A stretch of 64,000 bases of DNA. It comes from Akanthomyces muscarius (Eukaryota; Ascomycota; Sordariomycetes; Hypocreales; Cordycipitaceae). The stretch is from NCBI RefSeq assembly GCF_028009165.1, contig NC_079241.1, positions 992,001-1,056,000 of the forward strand, in the 5' to 3' direction. This document shows positions 1-10,990 of this stretch, in pieces (positions within the stretch are counted from its first letter, which is position 1; each line of letters begins with the position of its first letter). A model generated the notes under the pieces. That model did not search any database. It was not told the DNA's origin and saw only the letters and a program-made list of their open reading frames with translations. Made by a program: the position numbers and the translations under genes.

Positions 1-44
1 ATGTCCCCAGCACATGCCCTGGCAATCTGGGCATGCATGGACTA

Positions 45-86
45 ACGTCGGCCACCCACTTCCTGGCCCTACCCACCTCTTGGCCC
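45..86 (+). repeat. Left terminal inverted repeat of the pogo-type element
   Basis: Begins ACGTCGGCCACCCACTTC and matches the reverse complement of 8544-8585 with a single C/T difference at position 62. It is GC-rich, in contrast to the RIP-eroded interior that starts near 130. Confidence 0.92.
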
Positions 87-249
87 GACATACATCTCGC
101 GCACCACTTTCTAACAGCCACATAACAAGTCTAAATAAAATCAAAATAATATAATATATATACTATTAGATATAAAATTAACTAAATAATTATTCCTCTA
201 GTTTAATTATCAGAATATCTCTTATAGTCCCTATTAGTTGCCTTATAAG

Positions 250-1120
250 TTAGCTACGTGTATTTTTAATGTCTATAATTTGAATAAAGACGGAATTAAG
301 ATTAGTATTAACTTTCTTTTATTTTTTTTAGATTGATATCCTATTTAATACCTTAAGCTTTATATTTTCCTAGTTTAAAAGGACTAACTAGGCTTGTTAG
401 CTATTAAATTGCTTCTTAATTTTGCGTTATATTAGCTTAATAGTACACTAGCTAGTTACTAGATTCGTACTATCTAAAAAAAGGCGTTAGAGCTGGTATT
501 TATTAGATAGTGTTTTAGCCTCTAGTAAGCCTTTATTAAGTGCTAATTTCGGCTCTGAAGTTATTATTTTTAGTGTTGTTAGGACTAGATTAAGTAGTAA
601 CTTACTTATTAGTGGCTTTACTAATATAACTAGCTATAAACCAGACCTTCGCCACCTAGCACGAATATTTGAATCTGATAAACCGGATGCTCTAGCGATA
701 GTGTAACATTTAAGAAAAATCCTTTTTCTAATAGGCGTAGAATTATCGTTGTAAGAGCGATTACTAAGCTCCTTATAATAGAAGGCTTTAATTAAGCTAA
801 ACACGGCTATATTAAGAGGTTAAAGAACGTAAGAGCTATAAGCTGGTAGGAATAGAAGGTATATATTATAGCGATAATATTTATATAGAAATTCTATTAT
901 ATAATGGCTTCTGTGGCTATTAATAACGAGAAGGCGGCGCTAGCTTGTTGCTAGTTTTATCTCTAGAATAAAGATAGCTTATAGCTAATAGATCGCGATT
1001 TTATTATTAGTCTAACCTCGGTCTGTTACCTCGAACTTCTAGTCTTAGAATAGGCCTAATTCCTTAGGAAACCACTATTCCTAAACGTTCTTACCGTTAA
1101 AAAGAACTAGTAGAGTAAGG
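250..1120 (-). pseudogene. Pogo/Fot1 transposase, C-terminal part (RIP-mutated)
   Basis: Continues the frame broken at 7821. Across the junction, after removing one 5-bp target copy, the reading goes from TGKSL directly into TLLVLFNGKNV, then WFPKELG and TNNKIAIY, the order expected in Fot1-type transposases (LPPLVIFKGK, QWFP, TDNKIA). The second catalytic Asp region reads NSHRSH where family members have DxHxSH, a G-to-A change. Many stops are present. The 3' end is not clearly definable; 250 is approximate. Confidence 0.82.
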
Positions 1121-1541
1121 TGTAACAATAGCTTATTTACTAAGTCACAGTAGGTCTGTTTCTTAGAGAGTAAGTTAGGCTTAAAGCTATAGGGTAGCAC
1201 GTTTAAGTAGTATTATAAGCGTTTATTAAGAGTAGAACTCTTAATAGTGAAACTATTACTTAGATTAATTAATAGAGATCTAGACTACCTAGCTATTAGA
1301 ATACCTCCTCTTTAAGTACCTATCTATCTCTTTATTATATTTCTTAGATTACTTAGATTACTAGTAATTCTAAGTAATCTATCTAATAAAGATGCTATCT
1401 TAGATTACTACTAGCTTACTATAATCTATAATAATCTAGTTATATAACTTAGTATCCTAATTAAGCGGCCTATAGGCGCCCGCCTAGTCGCTCCTTAGGC
1501 CGCTTCTCTAGTCTACCTTATATACATTCTAGTTTATAATA
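1121..1541 (-). repeat. 3' LTR (element orientation)
   Basis: 421 bp; plus strand begins TGTAACAATAG, so the minus-strand LTR ends CTATTGTTACA with the canonical CA. Equal in length to the 5' copy. Preceded on the element strand by the polypurine tract at 1547-1556. Confidence 0.9.
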
Positions 1542-1546
1542 TAATA

Positions 1547-1556
1547 CTCCTCCCCT
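1547..1556 (-). other. Polypurine tract of the LTR element
   Basis: Minus strand AGGGGAGGAG, five bases inside the 3' LTR, where the plus-strand primer of LTR elements lies. It is a GC-rich exception in AT-rich surroundings. Confidence 0.65.
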
Positions 1557-4471
1557 ATTAGTCTTATCCTTAAGGCCACTATAGTTAGCCTATCTTATCT
1601 TTCACGTTTATAGGTCCTTTCTTCCTCCTATACTATTATACTTCACTATATCTAACTATATTACTAAGCCTTATTTTACTAAAACTAAATAGCGCTTAAA
1701 ACTAGCCGCTACTATTAAAGAATTTAGAGTTATTATTATACCTTATTCTTTTTACTATTCTAAGAAGCTTTCCTATAAAATAATAGAAGGTGTTTCTTAT
1801 TATAAGGAATATATCTATTAAGGTCGTTCTTATAATAGCTTAGAGGTGCTAGTGTCTTCTTTTAATTAGATTATTTTAGAATCCTAATGTTTATATTATA
1901 AAGAGGAGGAGGCTATTACTCTCTTTTAATGTCTTTAGTAAGAATCTTCTAAGGCACTAGCTAAACTAGAGCGTCTATAAAAATAATATAAGTCTCTTAT
2001 AACTTATAGTTCTATTATAGTTAAGTATAGTCTTTAGTTACTAGATAAACTTAATAAGTCTAAGCGAGCTAAGTTAGAGGCTATAGTAGAGGTATAGTCT
2101 TTTAGCTATATAGATATAGTAGACTAGAACGTTATTTTCTCGGATTTATTATAGATGCCTAAGAAAGAACTTAATAAGTGGAACGTTACTTATTAAACTG
2201 TTAAAGTAGGTCTAAGTAACCTATAAGGTTCTTAATAGGTTCCTAGGTGTTCTTAGAGTTTAGGTATCCTTTCTATTTAATTAGATATTTACATTTTTTA
2301 TAGTTTCCTTATACCTTAAGTATTTATTTAATTTTATATATATTATTATTTTCTATAATAATATTTATAGTAACTATAATATTATCTAGTGCTTTTTTAA
2401 GTAGTAAGATATAGAATATAGGATAGATCTTTATTTTATTAGGTAATAATAGTTTATAGTTAGTATTTAATATTTTTTATTTAATAAGGAATAGTCTAAT
2501 TTTCTTCTAGTTAAGTTTATTACTAGGTCGTTTTATTTTAATATTTTTATATATAAGGTAGACTTTATATCCCTCTTTTAGGATTAGTGCTAGTAATCTC
2601 TTTTTATCTATATAGTGCTTTATATAGTTTTATAAAAATATCTATTCTTATTATAAGTGTTTTTATATATCTATAATTATTATTATATATACTATAGCTA
2701 CTAGTATATTTATATTTTATATTATATATGTTTTAATAATAGGGTTAAATCTATAATTTACTTTAAATAGTGACATTTTTATATTATTAATTTTAGAGCT
2801 ATTATAAGCCTATTATATAAGTAGTAACTATTCTACCTAATTATCTTATTAGTAGTTAATATAGCTTTATAGATATTTTTCTAGTACTTAGTTTAAGATC
2901 TTAGTCTAACTATCTAACTATAAATAGAATACTATAAATAAACTTTACTTAATTTTTATTATTTCTATAAGGCATTTCTAGAAGTTTAATATAAATAATT
3001 TATTATAATCTAATATAAGTTTTATTAGTAATCTATATTAAGTAATAACTATTTTAAAGAATATATATACTAGGTCTTTAATATTACTAGATTCTATATA
3101 AGGAATATAATAGGTATACTTTATAAGTTTATTAATAATAACTAAGATACTATTATAGTATACTCCTATTATAGGTTCTTTAGACTTTAGTAGTTTAATA
3201 ATAAAGTCTATAGTAATAGTTTACTATACTCTTTTAGGTAGTAATATTAGTTATAGTTTACTATAAGGTGTATATTATACTAACTTTACTTTATTATAAA
3301 TATTATATTTTCTAATAATTTTTTATATAATCCTCCTACTCTTAGAGAAGTTATATAATCTTTATAGTTAACTAATTGTTTTTATAATACCTTAGTGTCT
3401 ATATAGTAGGTGTGTATATATTTCTTCTATAAGCTATTTTTATAATATAACTAGGACGTATAGTTAGTTATTATAAAAATAGTTATTTTCTTTCTATATA
3501 AAAAATAGGGTTAATCTCTAAGTATTAGTTAGACAGTCTCCTTAGATTCTTAACTTAATTCTTTATAGCTAGATATTATCTAGTTATACTTACTAAGTTA
3601 TATTAATTTCTTAAGTACTTAGTATAAGGTTCCTATTCTTAGTTTAATATAATAAGGGTATATTATCTACTTATTATTCTATCTTTAAATCCTCTTTTTA
3701 ACTAAGTGTATCTACTTTTCTATTTTTAGATCCTTTATAGTATATAATTTCGAAATTATAATCTATAAGGGTTTTATACTATCTAATCTATTATTTATTT
3801 AGATCTTTTATAGTTATAAAGGAGGTTAGGTTCTTATAGTTAATATAGACCTTAACCTTATAGTTCGCTCCTTTTAGATAATACTTCTATTCCTTAAAGG
3901 CTTTAATAATAGCTATAAGTTCTTTATTATATATATTATAGTTTAGTTCTAGTCTATAAAGTTTTTTTAAAAAGAATATAACTAGGTAAAGTTAGTCTTT
4001 ATTATCTTATTATTTAAGTTATCTATTAAGTATATAGTTAAAGGTATTAGTTTTAACTTTAAAGGGTTTATTAGGATTAGCTATAAGTAGAACTAGCTCG
4101 TTTAGGATTTTCTCTTTTAGCTTCTAAAAGGTATTAGCTTCTTTATCTATCTATTAGAATTTATTATCCTTCTTTATAAGGTTAGTAAGAGGAATTATAA
4201 TTTCTCTAAATTTATAAATAAAGTGTTAATAGAAGTTTATAAATCTAAGGAATCCCCTTATTTCTCTAATATTAGTTAGTATAAGTTAGTTCTAAACATC
4301 TTTAATCTTAAATAGACTTATCCTAATTTATCTTAATATAATTTTATATCTTAGGAATTTAACTTTATATTAATAGAATTTACTTTTAGCTATCTTAATA
4401 AGGAGCTTATTATCTTATAGTGTTTATAGTACTTTATATATATATTTCTTATATTCTTTAAGTGTATTAAA

Positions 4472-4510
4472 AAATATAAGGATATTATTAAGATAGATAA
4501 TAATAAATTT
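4472..4510 (-). pseudogene. Reverse-transcriptase catalytic core remnant
   Basis: Minus-strand reading KFIIIYLNNILIF. Gypsy reverse transcriptases carry YLDDILIFS here; both catalytic Asp codons (GAT) have become AAT by G-to-A change, as RIP would produce. The rest of pol can only be followed in fragments. Confidence 0.75.
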
Positions 4511-6492
4511 ATTAAGCTATTTTTATAAAATATTATTAATTATAGTTTAGAATATTATAAGTGTGTTAGTAAGGCTAAATAGTATTATAAGATACTTAAA
4601 GTGTCCTCTTATAGTTTAAAAGGCGGTTTTCTACTTATAACCCTTAGCTATATAAATTAGATTATAAGCTCCTTTTAGGTTAAGGGTAGTAAACTATTTA
4701 GCTTATCTAAGCTTATCTTATATCTCTATAATAAGTAGTAATAGATATTAGTTCTTAATTATAATCTTATTAAGTTACTAATAGTTAATATATAGTTATA
4801 ACTTTCTATTTTTCTTTAATACCTATAGGATTAGGTATCCTACTAGGGACTCTAATAGTTATATATATCCCTTTTATAATATCTCGTCTAGATACTCCTT
4901 AAGAGCTTTATTTTATATAGGGTTTTAAGGATATATTTTATTAAACGTTAGTTTAGTACTAAGCTAGAGCTTAATCTTATAGTCCTAGTGTAAATACTCT
5001 AATAGTCCTATTTCTAGCTCTCTACTAAATAGCTTACTATACTTTAAGTATTCCTTAAGAATCTCTATTATACTAGCTTTAATCTCTTTAGCGATTATAT
5101 ATATTCCTAAAGGCTTATCTTAATTTAATTAAGGTGCTCTTTATAAGCCACTCTTATTATTATAATTATATCTTAGTAAATCCTATTAGAGTTAGCCTAT
5201 TCTCTAGTTAACTTAGAGATTACTTACTTATAACTAGGGTATCCCTAATATAATATTATATTTTAAGATTACTATAATATCTAAGGTAATATAGTGTTTT
5301 ATACCTTATATATTAATTAAAAGTTATACTACTTTTATATTAACTACTTTTTAGCTAAATTTTACTATATATCCTTTTATAGTTATAAGTTAGTAAGGCT
5401 TATCTTTTATAGTCTAAGGTAATTATAGTTTATTAATAAGATTTAGTGAGATAAAGTTTCCTTATACTCTACTATTAATTATTACCTAGATCTTTCTTCT
5501 TATAATTTTTATAGTAATTATAAGGTATATAGTACTACTAATATTTATAGTATATAAAGACCTATTAGATCTCTATTAAGGAATTAGTCTTAATTATAAT
5601 AATAACTATTATTTCCTAATTCTTATTTAATATCTTCCTCTTATTAGTCTATCTTTTAGAATGTCTTAAAGATAGTTAGTTTTCTTTTATTAGAGCTTTA
5701 GTAATAGTTAGGTTATCTACCCTCTATATTAATTAAGTGTAGGTTAAACACACTTCTTATCCTTATACTATTTCCTCTATCTTTATAGTGTAAGGTTATA
5801 GTATAGATAGTATAGGCGTTTTTATCCTTAATATAGTATATTTAGGTATTAATTTTAAAAGAGATTAATAACTCTCTATATTCCTTAATTATCTAGTATT
5901 AAAGTTCCTTTTTAGTAAAAGGTCCGCTATATATATCACTATTAGGGAACTATTAATATTCGATTTTCTTCTAGAGGTAGCGTCTATAGTTATTAAATAG
6001 GTAAGAGGCCTATAAGATTGTTATATAGTTATAGTATATTATACTTACCTTAAGTGTCTAGGTGTTAACTCTTAGGATTAGTAATTCTCCTATCTTAGCG
6101 TCTATTAGGATAGCTATAAGTATAGTAAGGTCTAAGATGTTAGTTTTTTAGATAAGAACTAGTTTAAGTTATCTGTTTTAATAGTAAGAGCGTCCCTTAA
6201 TTATATGTTATTTAATTAGCTCTAAAGGTGTTATAAGAATATAGTTAAATACTTCCTTTATATCTAGAGTAGTAAGTGTGAGTTTATTATCCTTATTAGG
6301 CACTAGTTAGGTTCTAAATTCCTAATCTTCGTCTAAGTTAGTGTTATCTACTAAATAGTAGTAGCGTTTAGGCTTAGAGATATATTCTTCGCTATTTACT
6401 ATACTAAGGTTTTAAGTAGGTAAGTCTTTATAGTTAGCTATATAGAGTTTTCGTCCTTCTCCTATAGGTTTCTATTATTTCTTTAGGGCATA

Positions 6493-6534
6493 ATACTTAT
6501 TAGTAAAGTGTCTAGTCTTACTATAGTTATAATA
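6493..6534 (-). pseudogene. Gag zinc-knuckle remnant
   Basis: Fourteen minus-strand codons fit C-x2-C-x4-H-x4-C exactly, with all three Cys codons changed to TAT (Tyr): YYNYSKTRHFTNKY. TGT/TGC to TAT is the G-to-A direction seen elsewhere in the element. The position upstream of the RT core fits gag. Confidence 0.65.
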
Positions 6535-7399
6535 AGTTTTACCCTTTTCTTTATTTATAACGTCTAACTCTATTAGGCTTAGGTAAACACTATAGGCTAT
6601 AGATCTGCCTTATTATTATCCTATATTTAGTTAGTATTATTAGGTTTATAGTTTAGTGTTTCCTTACACCTATCCTCCTTTCTTAAAGCGCCTAGTGTAG
6701 TTTTAATTATTAATTTTAATCACTATTTCTATAAATATGTTAAAAGAATCTAGTTAATCTATTTTATATAGGTTATCTTTTATATCTTCTTAGAGTCTAT
6801 TATAGAAGAGTTCTATTTAACTTTTATTATCCTATTTAAGCTTAATAGTAATTTATTAGAACTTATATATAAAGTACTAAGTAGAACTAGTCTATCTTAG
6901 GGTCTTAAGTTTATATATAATAGTTTAGATTTTATCTAGGTCTCTAAATATAATAGTTAGGGCTTCTTTAAAGTTCATATAGTAAGTAAAGATTTAAGTG
7001 GTTTTATCTTTAAGGGTTTTATTATTAAGATAGTCCCTAAGAGTTAGCTCCTACTATTCTATCGCTTTACTAGTAAGAAGGTTTCTAATATAAAGTATCT
7101 AAGTAGTAGGGTTAGAGATAGTAGTGTTAACTTAAAGGTAGGCCTTAGCCTAAGTTAGGAACGTATATATATCTCTTTTAGTACTATTAAATAGCTTAGG
7201 TTTAGGGAACTTAAAGAGTGTAAGGGTTACTAAGTTATTCGCCTATATAGATTAGATCTAAACAGTAAGGGCTTTAATCTGCTATCTTATCTACACTATA
7301 TATTAGGTAGGGTTAGTAGTACTTCCGCTTATAGTAGATATTATAAAGGTTAACTACTTAAAGTTTTAAAGGTAATTTACTAAATAGGATTAATTAAAA

Positions 7400-7820
7400 T
7401 ATAATAATAGCTTATTTACTAAGTTATAATAGGTCTATTTCTTAGAGAGTAAGTTAGGCTTAAAGCTATAAGGTAGTACGTTTAAGTAATATTATAGGCG
7501 TTTATTAAGAGTAGAACTCTTAATAGTGAAACTATTACTTAGATTAATTAATAGAGATCTAGACTACCTAGCTACTAGAATACCTTCTCTTTAAGTACCT
7601 ATCTATCTCTCTATTATATTTCTTAGATTACTTAGATTACTAGTAATTCTAAGTAATCTATCTAATAAAGATGCTATTTTAGATTACTACTAGCTTACTA
7701 TAATCTACAGTAATCTAGTTATATAACTTAGCATCCTAATTAGGCGGCCTATAGGCGCCCGCCTAGTCGCTCCTTAGGCCGCTTCTCCGGTCTGCCTTAC
7801 GTGCATTCTAGTTCGTAATA
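7400..7820 (-). repeat. 5' LTR (element orientation)
   Basis: 421 bp, aligned with 1121-1541 over its whole length. The two copies differ mainly by C/T and G/A transitions. On the minus strand it starts TATTACGAAC, a RIP-altered TG end, and finishes at the inner edge by the gag region. Confidence 0.9.
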
Positions 7821-8445
7821 TAAGGCTCTTGCCTGTCACTAAGATATACTCGAAAATTATACTCTAACAGTGTAGCCTAGACTGTTTCTTTAAGGCAATT
7901 CTCTTCTTTAATAACCCTAGTACTAGTCCGTTCTCTTAGAGGCCTATCATAAGCCCGGTCTTGTCTATATTATATTAGTTGCTAGGTAGTATCTCTTTAA
8001 TAGCGCTAATTGTTAGAAGCTTAAAGAAACTCTATATAATATAAGTTAAAGCACTATTAATCCTTTTAAAATCAAGTCTCTTACCTCTTAAGGTCTTAAT
8101 TTCTGGATTTCTTTAAATAAAACCCTATATCTAGTTCTTACTAAGAGGTTCTGTGTTACCGTTAAGCTTAACTAATTTAGCCACTATCTGCTAGACCTGC
8201 TTATAGGTTGGCGGGTTGCCTAGAGTATCCTAAATTAATATCCAGCCTATTAAATCCTTTTCCTGTATTAATAGAAGCCTTTATATAACCTTAAAAGCGT
8301 CTTTGCGTGATGTTGTGCCTTTGAGTCGAGCTTGTATTGTTGACCGCGGTACTCCCTATCGCTCCGCTGTGACATAGAGCATTATGCCGCCAACCACGTC
8401 CTGAATGGCGTTTTGAAGGGCCTGCTTGGTGTATTTAGGAGGTAT
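7821..8445 (-). pseudogene. Pogo/Fot1 transposase, N-terminal part (RIP-mutated)
   Basis: Read on the minus strand from about 8445, where the initiator has become ATA. The frame shows a Psq-type helix-turn-helix (GVPRSTIQARLKG, near 8300-8340), then a CENP-B-like segment, then the first DDE motif as DKTGLMIG (7941-7966; DETG in intact relatives), followed by NGLVLG and ALKKQ. In-frame TAG/TAA stops replace Gln and Trp codons. The frame runs into the LTR insertion at 7820 and resumes at 1120, so this is the 5' half of one gene. It is non-functional. Confidence 0.88.
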
Positions 8446-8543
8446 TGTTGTATATAGAAAATTTGAAGTTAAGATAATAATAATTGCGCGAGAAAATACG
8501 GTTCTAAAAAGGTAGGTTGGGTGTTGAGGTGGCTAGGTTGACT

Positions 8544-8585
8544 GGGCCAAGAGGTGGGTAGGGCCAAGAAGTGGGTGGCCGACGT
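8544..8585 (-). repeat. Right terminal inverted repeat of the pogo-type element
   Basis: Reverse complement of 45-86 with one mismatch; followed by TA at 8586-8587, which pairs with TA at 43-44 as the target-site duplication. Confidence 0.92.
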
Positions 8586-8587
8586 TA

Positions 8588-9134
8588 CAGTCTACACCGC
8601 CTGCTATGATTGTGAGATAATGAAAGTACGACTAGTTATATTCGCATTCTTGGGGTGCTATATACAGACATTCTGCAGGCCAACGTGCTCGACATGTTCT
8701 GTGGCTCATAAGCTCCCATTTTTATTTTCTTTTGCTTCTGAGCTATAAGACATGCTGTACCAAGAACTCCTTTCGTCTAAGCTGCGTGACGTGTCTGTGC
8801 GACCTTTTTGTCTTTGACGTGGACATTCTATCTGGCCGGCGGCAGAGAAGCCATGGGCAGCTGAGCCGTGCATGGGCGGGTCGCAGTTCCAACTGTTGCC
8901 GAGACATATCCAAGTCGGAGGGCCGCAGAGAAGATCGAGCCTTGCCGCCTTGTGAGAATTCTTGTTTTTTTCTTTTTCAGCTCGCGGCTTTCGGTGAGGT
9001 CATCCTACATCACGATGGGCTAAAGGGAAACTTAATGTAGGTATAAAAAAGCTGCACTGGTTCGTCACTCCCCAAGCTCAGCGGACGGAAGTTCTTGCAC
9101 AAAAATTACAATTCTAGCATTGAAACCCGAAATA
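8588..9134. other. Upstream region of the 9135 gene
   Basis: Unique sequence just outside the transposon. Open frames at 8554-8748 and 8732-9040 lack start context, splice signals or protein-like composition. A pyrimidine-rich stretch (8960-8980) and a TATA box precede the next gene. Confidence 0.5.
9042..9049 (+). promoter_or_regulatory. TATA box for the 9135 gene
   Basis: TATAAAAA, 93 bp upstream of the chosen ATG, which gives a plausible 5' UTR of about 60 nt. Confidence 0.6.
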
Positions 9135-10034
9135 ATGCGTTTCCTTTCACTACCCCCAGCCTTGCTACTATCTGCTGGTCTTCTATACCAAATTGCCTTG
9201 GGACAAGAAGTGGACGAGGTGAAGCCGCCACTCGACTTGGCAGCGCTTGAAGCTGGCATTCCGAGAGACGACACTGTCGTCACAAACGACACTGGTCTAT
9301 TCGGATCCGCAGGCCCTAAAATTTTCGACCTCATGACGACCAAGCCCTCGTGGCCCAGGGACGGCCGCCTCGCCACCATGTTCCTAGAGGACGGCAGCCT
9401 CTTCGACATGCCGGACAACGAGTCCAGGCGCCAGATGGCCGTCATCAAGGTCTGTGGCAGCACATTCTCCTCTCCCAACCTGTACTGGAAGGGCGGCTTC
9501 ACCGGCCACCACATCCACCAGGACACCAAGGGCGACCAGAAGACCTTCTTCCCCGCCCTGAACATGGCGACGGAGAATGTCATTGGCGGCAAGCTGGCGC
9601 GCGACAAGCCGCTCGACATCCTGACGGACAGGACCAACTCGGCCTGCGGCGCCGCGCCGCCCGCCTGGAGCGACAACGGCAACTGGGGCAAGCTGGGCGA
9701 CATCATCGACCACTTCATTGCCCGGGCCATGGCGCCCAAAGACAGCTGCGCCGTGTCGCCCTCGCACGGCGGCGGCAACGGCCTCTCGTGCGCGCTGCCC
9801 TGTGACCCCATCAGCCCCCTGTGGCTCGAGTCGACCAACATTTACGTGCGGCAGATCCGTAGGTACAACGGCAAGCTGGAGTACTCGGTCGCATACAAAC
9901 TGCGCGGGCAATTCAACGCCGGGGATGGCAACGGAGGGCTCAAGAAGCCGACGTGGCTGAATGCGCAGTGCAACGGAGACAACTTGTACTTCAAGGACAC
10001 ACCCGATGATCCGACATATGTAGTCTTTTACTAG
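9135..10034 (+). CDS. Secreted protein of unknown function
   Basis: Single-exon gene, 299 aa. The start at 9135 (AATAATGCG) gives a classic signal peptide (RFLSLPPALLLSAGLLYQIALG, cleavage near residue 23); the TTG-led extension upstream lacks an ATG. The mature protein has about six cysteines (KVCGS, SACGA, DSCAV, LSCALPCD, AQCNGD) and a His-rich stretch GHHIHQD, suggesting a disulfide-stabilised extracellular protein, possibly metal-binding. No catalytic motif is recognised. It lies about 550 bp from the RIP-mutated transposon but keeps normal GC, so it escaped RIP leakage. Secretion is well supported; role unknown. Confidence 0.85.
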   Translation: MRFLSLPPALLLSAGLLYQIALGQEVDEVKPPLDLAALEAGIPRDDTVVTNDTGLFGSAGPKIFDLMTTKPSWPRDGRLATMFLEDGSLFDMPDNESRRQMAVIKVCGSTFSSPNLYWKGGFTGHHIHQDTKGDQKTFFPALNMATENVIGGKLARDKPLDILTDRTNSACGAAPPAWSDNGNWGKLGDIIDHFIARAMAPKDSCAVSPSHGGGNGLSCALPCDPISPLWLESTNIYVRQIRRYNGKLEYSVAYKLRGQFNAGDGNGGLKKPTWLNAQCNGDNLYFKDTPDDPTYVVFY

Positions 10035-10990
10035 TGAATGGGTGAAGGTCGATGTGTCTATTCTCAGATTAGATCCATTTTATAAACCGATTAGCATAGG
10101 GGACCTGAGTGCGGCTTAGCTCTTGCGTCTTTAAAATATACGGCAGCTATTCTCTCGCATGACTCGTACAGCATCTGCTCTCTCTTTACCTTCAATGGCT
10201 CATCGACAGCGGTCAGCAGCGTGGAACGTAAAAAGTACCGACCCTGCAAGTGCTAGAGTTTATGGGTTTAAGTTGCCGCCACAAACTTGTCCGTTTGTTG
10301 TTTTACAGTGGTATGATCCGCTGTACTCTGAAGACTTTCCAAAACCTGCCGCCAAACTGCAATGAAACTCCCATGTTATTCCAAGCGTTTTTGGATCAGC
10401 AACTTCTATGGTGGGCTGGTCAAAGTCCGGGCTGGGTGCGAGACCGCAGGAAAGTGGTATACATTCTGTCGTTTCGATTTCGACGTTGTCAAATAGCCAT
10501 ATTGCAATTAACTAGAGTTTTTCCAGGGAATATTTGCCTCCACGATACTGTCTTTGCCGGTGGGCAATGTCTGCGAGCTTGTTAAGCCGACAGCCGCGGC
10601 ATGGCTGGAATGCGGGCAAAGTTTCGCCAAGCACATCTCGACCGCCACATCGGCTAAAACACGAAACTGTTTTAATCAATCTAGAACTTGGTCGTCAACA
10701 TCAGTAGTCGGTTTCTTGATAGCGAATTCATTATTCTTTGCTCTAATGCTATGCGTCTAAATGCCAAAACCAAATTTCCCCGTCCTCCCACAGTGGTTTC
10801 AACGCTTTCATGCCCAGCACTTCTTTATGCTTGTAAAGTAGGAAAACACCAGACCCCATATAATGCGAATGAATGCAGCAAAATACCAACCAAAAGCCAC
10901 GCCCCGTAAATAGAACTAGAAATGTACAATATATCCAGTGTAGTTCTCATAGACAGACGCAAAAAAACGTCATGCTCTCATAGTATGAGT
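10035..10990. other. Convergent intergenic region
   Basis: Lies between the 3' ends of the 9135 gene and the GH5 gene. Only short frames (10159-10365, 10250-10585) without promoter or splice context. No gene is seen. Confidence 0.5.

Larger units (their letters stand above)
1121..7820 (-). mobile_element. Ty3/Gypsy-like LTR retrotransposon, RIP-degraded, inserted in the pogo transposase
   Basis: Two 421-bp LTRs (1121-1541 and 7400-7820) bound 5.86 kb of AT-rich sequence. A perfect 5-bp target duplication TAAGG sits at 1116-1120 and 7821-7825. Coding remnants are on the minus strand: a gag zinc knuckle (6493-6534) upstream of a reverse-transcriptase core (4472-4510), and a polypurine tract abutting the 3' LTR (1547-1556). 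Numerous stops make it inactive. Gypsy assignment rests on the IYLDDILIF-like RT motif; integrase was not located, so the pol domain order is unproven. Confidence 0.88.
43..8587 (-). mobile_element. Fot1/pogo-type DNA transposon, RIP-degraded, split by an LTR element
   Basis: Near-perfect inverted repeats (45-86 and 8544-8585, one mismatch in 42) are flanked by TA (43-44 and 8586-8587), the target duplication of the Tc1/mariner-pogo superfamily. Removing the internal LTR element with one target copy (1116-7820) leaves about 1.84 kb, the usual size of fungal Fot1/pogo elements. The minus strand carries a transposase recognisable despite many TAG/TAA stops. The interior is very AT-rich, with CAG-to-TAG and TGG-to-TAG changes as expected from RIP. 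Superfamily assignment is firm; the exact family name is inferred. Confidence 0.9.

Noticed and set aside
8554..9040. Short ORFs upstream of the 9135 gene
   Set aside because: They overlap the transposon end and the promoter and show no coding character.
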